Of a stretch of 64,000 nt of DNA, positions 8,637 to 17,214 are shown one piece after another. A program made the translations under genes and the position numbers. Under the pieces are notes generated by a model. The model was not told the origin of the DNA and made no database searches. It saw only the letters and a list, made by a program, of their open reading frames with translations. The stretch is from Paenibacillus allorhizosphaerae (GTDB lineage Bacteria; Bacillota; Bacilli; Paenibacillales; NBRC-103111), in contig NZ_CAJVCE010000017.1 of NCBI RefSeq assembly GCF_910594985.1, positions 62,001 through 126,000 on the forward strand. The letters are read 5' to 3'. Each line of letters begins with the position of its first letter. The stretch's first letter is position 1.

Positions 8637-9380
8637 ATGAAAAAAAAACTTGCTCTTAGCTTTTTATTTATGTTTTTGTTGAGTTTCTCTTTTATAATTT
8701 CGTATGCCGAAGACGGTCTTAAAGTCTCTTTATTCGATGGAGACATCTTCTTAAATGGCAACAAATTAAAATCGGATTCTGAATATAATACTTTGTTATA
8801 CAATGGTCATATTTATGTTCCTCTTAGAAACTTAAGTGAGATTCTACAAGGAACTGTTTCTTATTATGAAAAAGATAATGTTGCAGATATCAATATACGT
8901 GGGGGCAAAAATAGCTATAAGTCGGAGATAAGTTCAGCTAAATCAGATGATTTCTTTAAACTTAGCATTCACTCAGAAAAAGAAGTGTATGGATACGGAC
9001 AAGATATAAACATTTGGGGCATACTTGCTTATACCGGAAAGGAAGAAAAAACTATTGCTCATTCAGGTAGTGATCCTTTAATAATATATTCGCTGACTGA
9101 TGAACTTGGCTACACATATGATCCGGGTAGGAATTTATCTTTGGCGAAGACTAATTATAAAGAGAATGATGTTTACTACTGCGAACTACCATGGATTAAT
9201 ATATTTGGATATAATTATTTCGAGCCAAATTCTAATAAAAACTCAGTATTGTCTTCGGAATCAAAAGCGCTTTTGAAGAGAGGGACGTATACCGTTACAG
9301 CTCAAATAAAGTATTCTGATCCAAAAGGTCTGAAGACAGAGTACAACTTAAAAACTAGCATAAAAATAAAAATCGAATAA
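8637..9380 (+). CDS. Secreted protein with copper amine oxidase N-terminal-type domain
   Basis: A 247-residue protein with a clear signal peptide (lysines at 2-4, hydrophobic core to about 22, cleavage near SYAE). Residues about 30-85 match the copper-amine-oxidase N-terminal domain (PF07833), a small wall or matrix domain common in Paenibacillus: VSLFDGDIFLNGNKL, NGHIYVPLRNLSEIL. The remainder is unassigned and beta-rich; KEVYGYGQDINIWGILAYTG resembles the start of a BsuPI-type domain. AGGAGG lies just before the ATG. Despite the domain name there is no oxidase catalytic domain. The gene is strikingly AT-rich compared with its surroundings, suggesting recent acquisition. Function unknown. 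Confidence 0.8.
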   Translation: MKKKLALSFLFMFLLSFSFIISYAEDGLKVSLFDGDIFLNGNKLKSDSEYNTLLYNGHIYVPLRNLSEILQGTVSYYEKDNVADINIRGGKNSYKSEISSAKSDDFFKLSIHSEKEVYGYGQDINIWGILAYTGKEEKTIAHSGSDPLIIYSLTDELGYTYDPGRNLSLAKTNYKENDVYYCELPWINIFGYNYFEPNSNKNSVLSSESKALLKRGTYTVTAQIKYSDPKGLKTEYNLKTSIKIKIE

Positions 9381-9406
9381 AGGAGCAAAGTTTGTTATAC
9401 CATCGA

Positions 9407-9522
9407 ACATCTGTACAAAATTATTTTATTTTGTGCAGATGTATCATACATGACAAAAGCTGCCTGAAAGGCGGCCCTTGGTCAACTATTTGTATCAAAT
9501 GTGGGTGTTTTGTTCAGATGTA
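9407..9522. repeat. Inverted-repeat hairpin and third related copy
   Basis: ACATCTGTACAAAAT (9407-9421) and ATTTTGTGCAGATGT (9428-9442) form a 15-bp stem with one wobble. A third related copy, TTTTGTTCAGATGTA, lies at 9508-9522. The hairpin follows the secreted-protein gene but lacks a U-tract. It may mark the edge of the acquired AT-rich segment. Confidence 0.4.
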
Positions 9523-9553
9523 AAGGGACCTAGATCTTTGGCGGGCACGAAAA

Positions 9554-9584
9554 TCAAAAAGCGGCCACTTGGAAGTGACCGCTC
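9554..9584 (-). terminator. Terminator of the 88-residue protein gene
   Basis: Read on the minus strand, AGCGGTCACTT pairs with AAGTGGCCGCT (two mismatches) and is followed by TTTTTGATTTT. It lies directly downstream of the minus-strand gene ending at 9600. Confidence 0.75.
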
Positions 9585-9599
9585 TCTTCTTATCTCTTC

Positions 9600-9866
9600 T
9601 TAAACTTCAATTACCGGAGAGTTCATTCGACTGTAGAGCGTATCAATAGCGCTCTGGACGCGTTTTAAGTCGTCAGTGCCAATAGGATACGAAGGGCTGC
9701 GTCTTCCAGCGATTTCGCCGTTGTACACCATCTGAACCTTAACTACTTGGTGAGCTTTATCTCCCCAGATTTCTTCACCGATCGATACCTTGTATTCGGT
9801 GTTATCCGGATGAGGGGAACTTGCTGGTACCATAATGTAAGTTTTAGGGTAAAACGTCTTAGCCAT
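9600..9866 (-). CDS. Small conserved protein of unknown function
   Basis: An 88-residue cytoplasmic protein with no signal peptide, membrane segment or recognised motif. It begins MAKTFYPKTYIMVPASS and contains KVSIGEEIWGDKAHQVVKVQM, suggesting a small alpha/beta fold. The gene is supported by an excellent AAGGAGG about 8 bases before the ATG, near-normal codon usage and its own terminator. I do not recognise the family. It stands alone between the AT-rich patch and a gene-poor stretch. Confidence 0.75.
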   Translation of the reverse strand: MAKTFYPKTYIMVPASSPHPDNTEYKVSIGEEIWGDKAHQVVKVQMVYNGEIAGRRSPSYPIGTDDLKRVQSAIDTLYSRMNSPVIEV

Positions 9867-10644
9867 TGAACAGACCTCCTTAATACCTTTAGTTATCTAA
9901 AGGTTCTTTTTGATACCTTTAGTTTATACTATCGTCATTCTGCCGTCAATACAAATGTTAATCTGAAAAAAGAGGCGCTCGCTTCCCCTCATATTTCCGG
10001 AAGATCGTGGACATATGTATCAAACAACTTCTTTTGTGAATATGTCTGTACCCCTTTTTTAGTGTCTTAAGTAGCTATTTCGAGAAAACCGTAGAAAAAA
10101 GAAGAATGGCTCCTTCGCAATCGATGCGAACAGAGCCCTTTTTTACTAATGTTCCGCGGAAGGAAAATCTCATCTGTCGGTAGAATTCAAGAAAATATGG
10201 GACTTGAAAAAAGTGATTACAGTGGTTTAAAGCCAATACAATTAATGTAGTTAAAGATTTGCAACCATTAAGCTATAGAAGGTCATCACATCGCAGGCGA
10301 AACGATCATCGCAGGAGCCTCACCGAGTGTTAAGACCAATTCCAAATCTAATTCGTCTTTTTCACAAAAATACCATGATCAATGATTTGTTTTGTTTCAG
10401 AAGTAACATCACTACTGTTAAAAACAGTGTCGCTTTTGCTAATCGATGGATTCCGGAATTGTGTTTTCTGTGTCCACAACATTTAACGGTCGAGCGATCT
10501 GCTGCGTTCGGCCTATTTCGTTTCGATGTGCAAGCGGCATCATAATTCCAAATGCCCATAATATATTGTAAGTAGAATGAACGAACGGTTTGGAACCGTC
10601 CTGTCCGATTGGCGTCTTTATTTTGGTAAAAGGGTGGGGGTGCG
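9867..10644. other. Gene-poor stretch of about 780 bases
   Basis: No convincing reading frame is seen on either strand. The only clear element is a plus-strand terminator-like hairpin at 10108-10144. Short open frames here (for example 10327-10545) lack ribosome sites and protein-like composition. The stretch probably contains the minus-strand promoter of the 88-residue gene near 9900-9950, where an AT-rich segment with two ACCTTTAG-type repeats lies, and decayed DNA. Confidence 0.5.
10108..10144 (+). terminator. Orphan intrinsic terminator-like hairpin
   Basis: GGCTC pairs with GAGCC and TTCGCA with TGCGAA inside it, followed by CTTTTTT. No plus-strand gene lies close upstream, so it may end a non-coding transcript or be left from a lost gene. 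Confidence 0.6.
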
Positions 10645-11184
10645 ATGTTTCTGCTGGCCTTCAGTGCGCTGTTATGTTCTCTAGTCATCATCGTCATTAT
10701 GCTGCTTTCCATCATCAGCTATAACAAAGAGATGAAGCTTCGAAACTCGCAAATCGAGAAGCTGGACGTGACGATCATGGATCTTAACCAGAAGCTCAAA
10801 GAAGCGAACAGCAGAAAATCATACCGCATCCCGATCCCGGTTACCGAAGGCGAATTCGAGTTTGTGGAAATAGGCAATGCGGTTCACGCGAATAAAGTAA
10901 AAAGAGCGGCCGCTAGCATTCGGGATATTAGCTTGACCGGGTTAAGGTTCAACTGTCATTACGACTTTTCAGTGCGCGAAAAAATCATCGTGAAAATGTA
11001 TTTTGTGCTGCGCAACGAGCCGCTCGAACTGACCGGTAGAATCGTGCGCAAGGAAGAATATTTCGGCAAACCGTATTTGACGTATGGAATGGAGTTTTTG
11101 ATCACGCGTACCTCCGAACAGGAATCGTTGTTCCGGCTGCTGCGGGATATTGAAGCGGAGCAAGCGAAGAAACTGCGAAACTAA
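10645..11184 (+). CDS. Membrane-anchored PilZ domain protein (c-di-GMP binding)
   Basis: A 179-residue protein with one N-terminal membrane segment (residues about 2-25), a charged coiled-coil-like stretch (about 28-55) and a PilZ domain. Both c-di-GMP binding motifs are present: RxxxR as RKSYR at 57-61 and DxSxxG as DISLTG at 94-99. The family senses cyclic di-GMP and passes the signal to a partner, usually for motility, adhesion or matrix production. The PilZ part would face the cytoplasm. The ATG follows a GGGTGGGGG site. It is monocistronic, with a terminator 26 bases after the stop, so the effector cannot be inferred from neighbours. Confidence 0.88.
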   Translation: MFLLAFSALLCSLVIIVIMLLSIISYNKEMKLRNSQIEKLDVTIMDLNQKLKEANSRKSYRIPIPVTEGEFEFVEIGNAVHANKVKRAAASIRDISLTGLRFNCHYDFSVREKIIVKMYFVLRNEPLELTGRIVRKEEYFGKPYLTYGMEFLITRTSEQESLFRLLRDIEAEQAKKLRN

Positions 11185-11209
11185 GTTTTCGTAAATAGGC
11201 GATGAACAA

Positions 11210-11240
11210 AGGGCTGTCCTAAAGGCAGCCCTGTTATTTT
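11210..11240 (+). terminator. Terminator of the PilZ gene
   Basis: AGGGCTG and CAGCCCT form a perfect 7-bp stem followed by GTTATTTT. Confidence 0.75.
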
Positions 11241-11405
11241 GTCGAAAAATCTAATTTCTCGGCGCGGCTACATTTCTTGCGTGGGGAACGCATTTTTTTG
11301 CGCGATGGCATTTAATTTTTGCGGGGGTGAAAGCGGGAGTGTATTGTATGATATACATATACCGACCGGGGGTATCGTAACGATTGCGAATAAGGAGAGA
11401 CAAAT

Positions 11406-12788
11406 ATGAAAAGATGGCTTTTGCGTTTTGTTGTTTATGCATGCTGTTTTGTCGTTGTGGTGGGAGGGGTCGCGGCCTATGGATTTATCGGTTCTCAGAA
11501 TGCGTTCTGGAATTCGGATCGTGAGCAGGCCGTTCCTTCTCTGCAAAACGTAGGAAAACTGAATCATGATCCCGCTAAACCTACGGTTGCCGTTGTGCTA
11601 GGGAGTGAAAATACGGAAGGGCTGGATTTCACGATTCCATACCAGATGTTTTCTATGACCGGGGCTTTTAACGTATATGCCGTTGCAGCGGACAACGGGG
11701 TGAAGACGCTGACCGGCGGATTGGATGTGGTGCCGCACTATTCTTTTCAAGAGCTGGATGCATTGCTTGGTAAAAGCGCCGACATGATCGCGATTCCTTA
11801 TATGACGGCGTATGATCCGAGCCGCAATGAACCCGTCCGGGAATGGATTTTGCAGCACAAGGACACGACGCTGTTAAGCATTTGCGCCGGGTCGGATATG
11901 CTCGCTTCTACCGGATTATTGAACGGGAAACTGTCGGCGACGCATTGGCAAACGATGGCGGTTCTTACGAAGAAATATCCTGAAGTGAAATGGCAAATCG
12001 ACCGCCGTTATGTAACTAATGACGACAAAATCGTCTCGTCAGCCGGCATATCTTCAGGCATCGATGCCGTACTCTATGTCATTTCGCAAAAGCTTGGCGA
12101 ACCGATGGCGGCCAAAGTGGCGAAAGAAATGAAGTATCCGACGTACCACTTCATGCAAAATCCGAAAGTGGAGCCGTTTTATCTCGATTATCGCTATGCA
12201 ACCTATGTCCTGAACAATGCGTTTCAGTGGAACAAAACGAAGGCAGGCGTGCTGCTGTATGACGGTGTGGAGGAAATGGCGCTCGCTTCCGTATTCGATA
12301 TTTATTACGATACCGGAACGACCACAGTCCAAGCGATATCGGGCTCGGATCGGCCTATTACGACGAAACACGGTCTGACCCTGCTCGCCAGACATACCTT
12401 GTCCGGTATGCCGACTGTGGATAAAATGATCGTTCCCGGCACGGAAGCGAGATCGCGGGCAGCAAGCGATATCAAAAGCTGGAACGACATGGGGAATAAG
12501 AAGGAGCTGCAATTCGTTCATGCCGACGCCCGGGATCGATTTTTGTTCGAAGTACAGCTGGAAGACTTGGCCGAGCAGGAAGATGTTTTAACGGCCAAGC
12601 ATGCGCTGAAGCGACTGGAATATCGGGCCGAAGACATTCATCTTGCCGGCAAGCCGTTTCCTTTGGAAACGTACGTCAACCTGCTTCTTACCGTGATCGC
12701 ATCCATGATGGCCGCATTCCTTATTGACAGACGGTTTATTAAGAGAAAGGGAAAGCATGTCAAGAACCAAGCCCCATCAGCCGCATAG
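11406..12788 (+). CDS. Membrane-anchored tandem DJ-1/PfpI-like protein
   Basis: A 460-residue protein with an N-terminal membrane helix (about 7-27), two DJ-1/PfpI (GATase1-like) domains and a C-terminal membrane helix (about 423-442) followed by basic residues. The first domain (about 60-255) resembles the sensor half of GlxA-type AraC regulators and keeps the nucleophile-elbow Cys in LLSICAGSDMLASTGLL. The second (about 280-405) starts KAGVLLYDGVEEMALAS and lacks the Cys. No DNA-binding domain is present, so it is not a transcription factor. AAGGAGAG precedes the ATG. Role unknown; possibilities are a cell-envelope deglycase-like or sensor protein. Confidence 0.8.
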   Translation: MKRWLLRFVVYACCFVVVVGGVAAYGFIGSQNAFWNSDREQAVPSLQNVGKLNHDPAKPTVAVVLGSENTEGLDFTIPYQMFSMTGAFNVYAVAADNGVKTLTGGLDVVPHYSFQELDALLGKSADMIAIPYMTAYDPSRNEPVREWILQHKDTTLLSICAGSDMLASTGLLNGKLSATHWQTMAVLTKKYPEVKWQIDRRYVTNDDKIVSSAGISSGIDAVLYVISQKLGEPMAAKVAKEMKYPTYHFMQNPKVEPFYLDYRYATYVLNNAFQWNKTKAGVLLYDGVEEMALASVFDIYYDTGTTTVQAISGSDRPITTKHGLTLLARHTLSGMPTVDKMIVPGTEARSRAASDIKSWNDMGNKKELQFVHADARDRFLFEVQLEDLAEQEDVLTAKHALKRLEYRAEDIHLAGKPFPLETYVNLLLTVIASMMAAFLIDRRFIKRKGKHVKNQAPSAA

Positions 12789-12824
12789 AGCGATACGGTT
12801 GCTGCAAACGATACAATGTGAAAT

Positions 12825-12856
12825 AACCCGGTTTCCGCGAGGAGCCGGGTTACTTC
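12825..12856 (+). terminator. Terminator of the DJ-1-like gene
   Basis: AACCCGG and CCGGGTT form a 7-bp stem with a weak downstream U-tract (ACTTCT). It lies between convergent genes. Confidence 0.55.
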
Positions 12857-12914
12857 TATGTGTTCGCAATGTGGGAGCCGAGATGCTATTGTCTTAAATT
12901 TATAACAGGCGTCC

Positions 12915-14315
12915 TTATTGGGATACGACGCCGTCTTCCAACGAAAGGATAGCTCCATGTTGGCGCAGCTTTTGCCGAATCGTTTGAACGTCTACATTTT
13001 CCGGCGCAATATTTTGTTTGGCCGCTAAAGCCGCTCCGATTCCGACGCCCTCGCCAACAGCCATACAAGTCGGCATGACGCGCGAAGAACCGAATACGAC
13101 AGGATCCACGCTGATGCAGCGTCCGCTCATCATAAGGCGCTTCACGTCTTTGGAAATCGTTGCTCCGTAGGTGATGCCGTAAGGACCTGCAAGCGAGCGG
13201 ATAATCGTCCCGTCTCCCGAACCGCTATGAATGTCGATGATGTAAGATCCTAAAGCGATCGTGTCGTCAGGAATAATTCCGTTTACGGCAGCTTCCTCGC
13301 GAATCATTTGCTTGCCCAAAATGCGGCGCGTTTCGCGGATACCGAGGAACGGTGCGATCGAGGACAAATAAACGTTTTCAAAGCCCGGTATATATGTTTT
13401 CAGCATATTGATCAAGGGCAAAATTTGCAGGCTCGATTCGATTTCGCCGCGGCTCAGTTCTTCGATTTTGGTGCCATCGAAGTTCAGGATCCGAATGCAG
13501 TTCATTGCGATGTACCCTTCGCGAGGCAAATTGATATAAATGATCGTATCGCGCTCGATCGGGCACTTTCCTTCTTGTCTGAGCTTGGAAACGGTGTTTT
13601 TCAAGCCGACAAACACATGATTTTCGCTAGCTCGCAAAAATTCAGCCGTGTAACCGGGGCGAATTTTCATGGAAGACCCGTGCTTCAATTCTTCCGGATG
13701 TTCCTCCAGATAATCCATGAACTTCTCTACATCAAAGCCGCCGAGAGTAAACATAAGCGTAGGAGGTTGGGTTTCTCCGTTAGCGTATTGGCCTTTCTCA
13801 AATTCGGCTCCCGCCATGTATGCCACGTCGCCGTCGCCTGTCGCATCCACGAATACATCGGCAAAAATCTCGATTTCTTTTCCTTTGCCTTTCACGATAA
13901 CGGATTTCAGTTCGCCGTTTTCAACCGTGGTTCCGATAATTTCGCAATGCAGCAGCGGACGAACCCCGTACTGCTTGATTTTTTCAAAGATAACGATTTT
14001 CATCAGGTTCGGGTCAATGTTTGTCGTCGAATTATGCAGCGGGCATTCTCTATGTCCGAAGGCGCCGCCCAATTCGATCAAACGATCGACGATCTCTTGA
14101 GGCAAACCTCTTGTTACCTGACGGCCTTGAGCATCCAAAAATGCGAGTAAAGGTAAACCTATCGTCATATTCCCGCCTAAAAAGCCTTGGCGATCAACTA
14201 TAATTGTCTCCGCTCCTTCGCGTGCTGCAGCAATGGCTGCACCAACCCCGCCGGAACCGCCGCCGAGAACGAGAACTTGCGTTTTAATGACTTGTCTTTC
14301 TGCACGATTTTCCAT
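12915..14315 (-). CDS. FAD-dependent oxidoreductase (FAD_oxidored family)
   Basis: A 466-residue flavoprotein of the PF12831 family. The N-terminal dinucleotide-binding motif is VLVLGGGSGGVGAAIAAAREG (about residues 14-34), followed by the ribityl contact Glu/Asp in ETIIVDRQGFLGG. A second FAD motif is FADVFVDATGDGDVAYMAGA near 155-175, and the C-terminal GVGIGAALAAKQN helps bind the flavin. The substrate is unknown; relatives often sit in sugar-catabolism loci of soil Firmicutes. There is no signal peptide, so it is cytoplasmic. GGGAAAAGG lies before the ATG. It is monocistronic and read towards the DJ-1-like gene. Confidence 0.88.
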   Translation of the reverse strand: MENRAERQVIKTQVLVLGGGSGGVGAAIAAAREGAETIIVDRQGFLGGNMTIGLPLLAFLDAQGRQVTRGLPQEIVDRLIELGGAFGHRECPLHNSTTNIDPNLMKIVIFEKIKQYGVRPLLHCEIIGTTVENGELKSVIVKGKGKEIEIFADVFVDATGDGDVAYMAGAEFEKGQYANGETQPPTLMFTLGGFDVEKFMDYLEEHPEELKHGSSMKIRPGYTAEFLRASENHVFVGLKNTVSKLRQEGKCPIERDTIIYINLPREGYIAMNCIRILNFDGTKIEELSRGEIESSLQILPLINMLKTYIPGFENVYLSSIAPFLGIRETRRILGKQMIREEAAVNGIIPDDTIALGSYIIDIHSGSGDGTIIRSLAGPYGITYGATISKDVKRLMMSGRCISVDPVVFGSSRVMPTCMAVGEGVGIGAALAAKQNIAPENVDVQTIRQKLRQHGAILSLEDGVVSQ

Positions 14316-14499
14316 ACATTACCTTTTCCCTTCTGTTATCGTTGTATACGCCAAGGCAGAACTGCATATTGGACAAATAATAAGGATGTGCTCGCGAGAA
14401 GATTTTCTCAGCTCTATTTCATTTTACTAAAGGCGAGCGGAGCCTGAACATGCAGTATTATTTCATGCGGGATGTATTTTGTTTCATTTTTCGGCTGGA

Positions 14500-15376
14500 T
14501 GGAGAGAAGGAGACGCGCTCCCGGCGGAACGGCGACCATCATCCTGCTGCTGCTGGGCTCGCCCATCGCCGGCTTGCAGTTCGGGCTTCCCGACCACCGG
14601 GTGCTGCCCGCACACGCGACGAGCCGCATGGTCGAGGATCAGAAGCTCGCCGGCTTCCCGGCCGAGGAGACCGATGCGATACAGGTCGTCGCGCCGACCG
14701 TTCAAAACCCGTCATCGGCGACGGGTGACATCACAGATTATGCGGCTAAGCTGTCGCGCATTCCGGGAATCGTGCAGGTCGATTCCTTTGCCGGCTCTTA
14801 CGCCGAAGGAAGGCTCATCACGCCGCCGAACGGCACGTACGCCCGCTTCGCCGGAGCGGACGGAGGCACGTTTTTGACGGTGATTCCTTACGCCGCAAGC
14901 ATCAATGCCGACGCTCCGAAACTGGTCGGTGAAGTAAGAGCAACCGATGCGCCTTTTGACGTCATGGTCGGCGGATCCCCCGCGGACTTGATCGATTTCC
15001 GCGAGGCGTTGCTTGGGAAGATTCCGGTTGATCTGGAGGAATCCGTCGCAAACGGCATCCAGAAGAGCGGCTTGCTTGTCACAACCGCTGCGGCTATTCT
15101 TGCGTTTACGTTCGCCGCCTACGCTGCGGGCGAAGTCGTCTTTCTCAAGATGCTCGGCGTCGGCATGACGCTGGCCGTACTGGTGGACGCGACCCTGATC
15201 CGCTCCGTACTTGTGCCTGCTTTGATGAAACTGGCCGGCCATGCCAATTGGTGGGCTCCGCCCGCGCTCCGCCCGCGCTCCGCCGCTTCCATGAGCGCTA
15301 CGGCATTTCGGAGAGCGGACCGGCATCGCGAGCCGCCAGCCCGGACGGGGCAAGGCCGGAGGCCATCATGAATTAG
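14500..15376 (+). pseudogene. Decayed MMPL/RND-type membrane transporter
   Basis: Homology to MMPL family exporters (YdfJ-like) starts abruptly near 14529 in mid-protein (TIILLLLGSPIAGLQFG, then FPAEETDAIQVVAP) and lacks the N-terminal half. Around 15024-15040 the sequence jumps in frame from DFREALLGKIP to the late motif ESVANGIQKSGLLVTTAA, deleting roughly a hundred residues that normally contain several membrane helices. At 15258-15279 an 11-bp unit (CCGCCCGCGCT) is tandemly duplicated and shifts the frame. Without it the C-terminus would read PPALRRFHERYGISES and end at TAG 15374-15376. Three independent lesions make this a pseudogene. Base composition is more GC-rich than its neighbours. 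Confidence 0.88.
15258..15279. repeat. 11-bp tandem duplication causing a frameshift
   Basis: CCGCCCGCGCT occurs twice in direct succession. The unit length is not a multiple of three, and removing one copy restores the expected MMPL C-terminal frame. Confidence 0.85.
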
Positions 15377-15461
15377 GAGGGTGCGTTAGAAGAAGGGGAT
15401 TATTGACCGGGCACCTTACTGTGTCGATCCGTATACTTGGCATTTAAAGGTAAAAAAGGCG

Positions 15462-15580
15462 TTGACGTGTGAATCATAATGTTATACAATAAAAACCAAG
15501 TAAACATATATGAATAGTCGTCCAGACCGCTGGAGACCTTTTGAACCTGTTACAGGTTTATTAGGCCTCTTTTTTTATTT
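15462..15580 (+). ncRNA. Promoter-terminator unit: small RNA or attenuated leader
   Basis: TTGACG (15462-15467), a 17-base spacer and TACAAT (15485-15490) form a strong sigma-A promoter. Only about 40 bases after its expected start lies a terminator: GAGACC/GGCCTC enclosing AACCTG-TTA-CAGGTT, then TTTTTTT (15532-15580). Between them CCAG-ACCG-CTGG can form a small hairpin. The transcript would be about 85 bases unless read-through occurs into the binding-protein gene at 15645. It matches no riboswitch class I can recognise. Confidence 0.55.
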
Positions 15581-15644
15581 CGCAAAAGAAATACGGCGAA
15601 AATGAGCATACCATTGCGCCGTCAATTAATGGGGGTTGTCCAAC

Positions 15645-16964
15645 ATGTACATGAACAAAAAAAGCTTGATCCTGTTTGCTCTTGCCAGCTTATCCTTATC
15701 CGGATGCGCGGCGGCAGGCGCGCATCTTTCCGCGTCCGAGCCGTCCGCTCGTGCCGAAACAGGCGGCGAACCGGTAACGCTTCAAGTATTTCAAGCAGGC
15801 GGAAGCATCTCCGATACGGAATTTAAGCAGTTGATCGCAGATCCCGTTCGGAAGAAGTATCCCCACATAACGCTGGAGCTGATTCGAGAGTCGGCGAACA
15901 CGAAACGCGATCAATTGATTACGAGCGGATCGTTTCCGGACCTTATCTTCACTTCATCCATCTCCATGGGCGGATTTCTTGATCTGGAGCTGATGAAAGA
16001 TTTGCAGGAACCCATCAAGAAATCAAACCTCGATCTGAACCGGTTCGAACCGCGGTCGATTAACGGGATCAAAGCTTACGGCAGCAGCGGACAAGTATAC
16101 GCACTGCCGTTCTCGATCAATTTTGGCGCTTTATATTACAACAAGGATTTATTTGACCGCGTGGGGGAGCCTTATCCGCAGGACGGCATCACGTGGGAGG
16201 AAGCGCTCGACATCGGGAAAAAGCTCGCGGCGAAAGACAACACCATGAAAGCACTCGGCACTTCCGGAGTTACGAGAGATTATATCTCGCTGCTGCTCCC
16301 GGTTGTGGATGCGAAGACCGACAGGGCGGCCCTTGCCACGGATGACTGGAGATGGCTGCTGCAATTTCACGAGAGCTTAAGCAAAATTCCCGATAACCGT
16401 TCGGCTAAAGGCGGCCGCGACGGATTCGTCAAAGATAAAACGATGGCGATGTACACCTCCTACGGGGCGCGGATCGGAGAACTCGAAGAAATCGAGCAGA
16501 GCGGACAAGGGTTCAACTGGGATTTGACGACATTCCCCGTGCGTAAAGATGCCAGCGTGCAAGGAATGGAAACCGAGTCGCACGTCATGGCCGTCTCCGC
16601 CACAGCCAAACATCCGGACACGGCTTTCGAGGTGATCCGTTTCTTGACGACGAGCGACGAGGTGCAGATGCAGGTGGCTGGCATGGCCCGCATTTCGTCG
16701 CTGAAGGACGACAAATACAAGAAGGAATTTGGAGCGAATCTAAAGTCGCTCAACGGGAAAAACGTTCAGGCCATCTTTAAAAACAAGTACGGCACAGGGC
16801 CGCTGCCTACCAAATATGACGCAGTTGCGGAAAAAGCCGTTAGCGCGGCATCGCAAAAAGTGAATAAAGGCGAAGCGGACATCAACAGCGCCTTAAGAGC
16901 GGCGGAAGAAGCCGCCAATAAGGAAATCGACTCCTTAAAAGCCGGAGAGCAAGCACGCAAGTGA
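15645..16964 (+). CDS. Sugar-type ABC solute-binding lipoprotein, orphan copy 1
   Basis: Family 1 extracellular binding protein, 439 residues, with a lipoprotein signal ending LSGC (Cys21). Typical features are VTLQVFQAGG at the mature N-terminus, ALPFSINFGALYYNKDLFDRVG near residues 145-165 and DAGITWEEA-type helix (DGITWEEALDIGKKL). The likely ligand is an oligosaccharide, by family. GGGGG about 9 bases upstream favours the ATG at 15645 over the in-frame TTG at 15636. No permease or ATPase gene is adjacent. It resembles the lipoproteins at 20877 and 42640 (DPVRKKYPHITLELI versus NEPLQKKYPYITVEVI), so the three are paralogues. It has its own promoter with a terminator-bearing leader. Confidence 0.9.
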   Translation: MYMNKKSLILFALASLSLSGCAAAGAHLSASEPSARAETGGEPVTLQVFQAGGSISDTEFKQLIADPVRKKYPHITLELIRESANTKRDQLITSGSFPDLIFTSSISMGGFLDLELMKDLQEPIKKSNLDLNRFEPRSINGIKAYGSSGQVYALPFSINFGALYYNKDLFDRVGEPYPQDGITWEEALDIGKKLAAKDNTMKALGTSGVTRDYISLLLPVVDAKTDRAALATDDWRWLLQFHESLSKIPDNRSAKGGRDGFVKDKTMAMYTSYGARIGELEEIEQSGQGFNWDLTTFPVRKDASVQGMETESHVMAVSATAKHPDTAFEVIRFLTTSDEVQMQVAGMARISSLKDDKYKKEFGANLKSLNGKNVQAIFKNKYGTGPLPTKYDAVAEKAVSAASQKVNKGEADINSALRAAEEAANKEIDSLKAGEQARK

Positions 16965-16996
16965 ACCAACGGTAAATGAAATATCGCAAGCTGACG

Positions 16997-17041
16997 CCCC
17001 CTGCCTTCCCTATGAGCGGAATAGGAAAGCAGGGGTTATTG
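16997..17041 (+). terminator. Terminator of binding-protein gene 1
   Basis: CCCCTGC pairs with GCAGGGG and CCTAT with ATAGG inside it, followed by TTATT. The stem is long but the U-tract is weak. Confidence 0.65.
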
Positions 17042-17214
17042 CTGTCTAGTCCGCGTCCAACATGTTCATTCGTCTTACCCGTTATCTAGCGGACAAATGC
17101 CAGGTGTTACGAATACCGATCGCTGTGGACCCGTTTGACAATGCGAATGAGCTACGATTCCAAACTTATAAATGGTAATATTGGAATTATCATGAATAAG
17201 AAAGGAGCATCCCT

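Noticed and set aside
10327-10545. 72-residue plus-strand and overlapping minus-strand frames in the gene-poor stretch
   Set aside because: No Shine-Dalgarno, no recognisable composition, and the two strands overlap; treated as chance.
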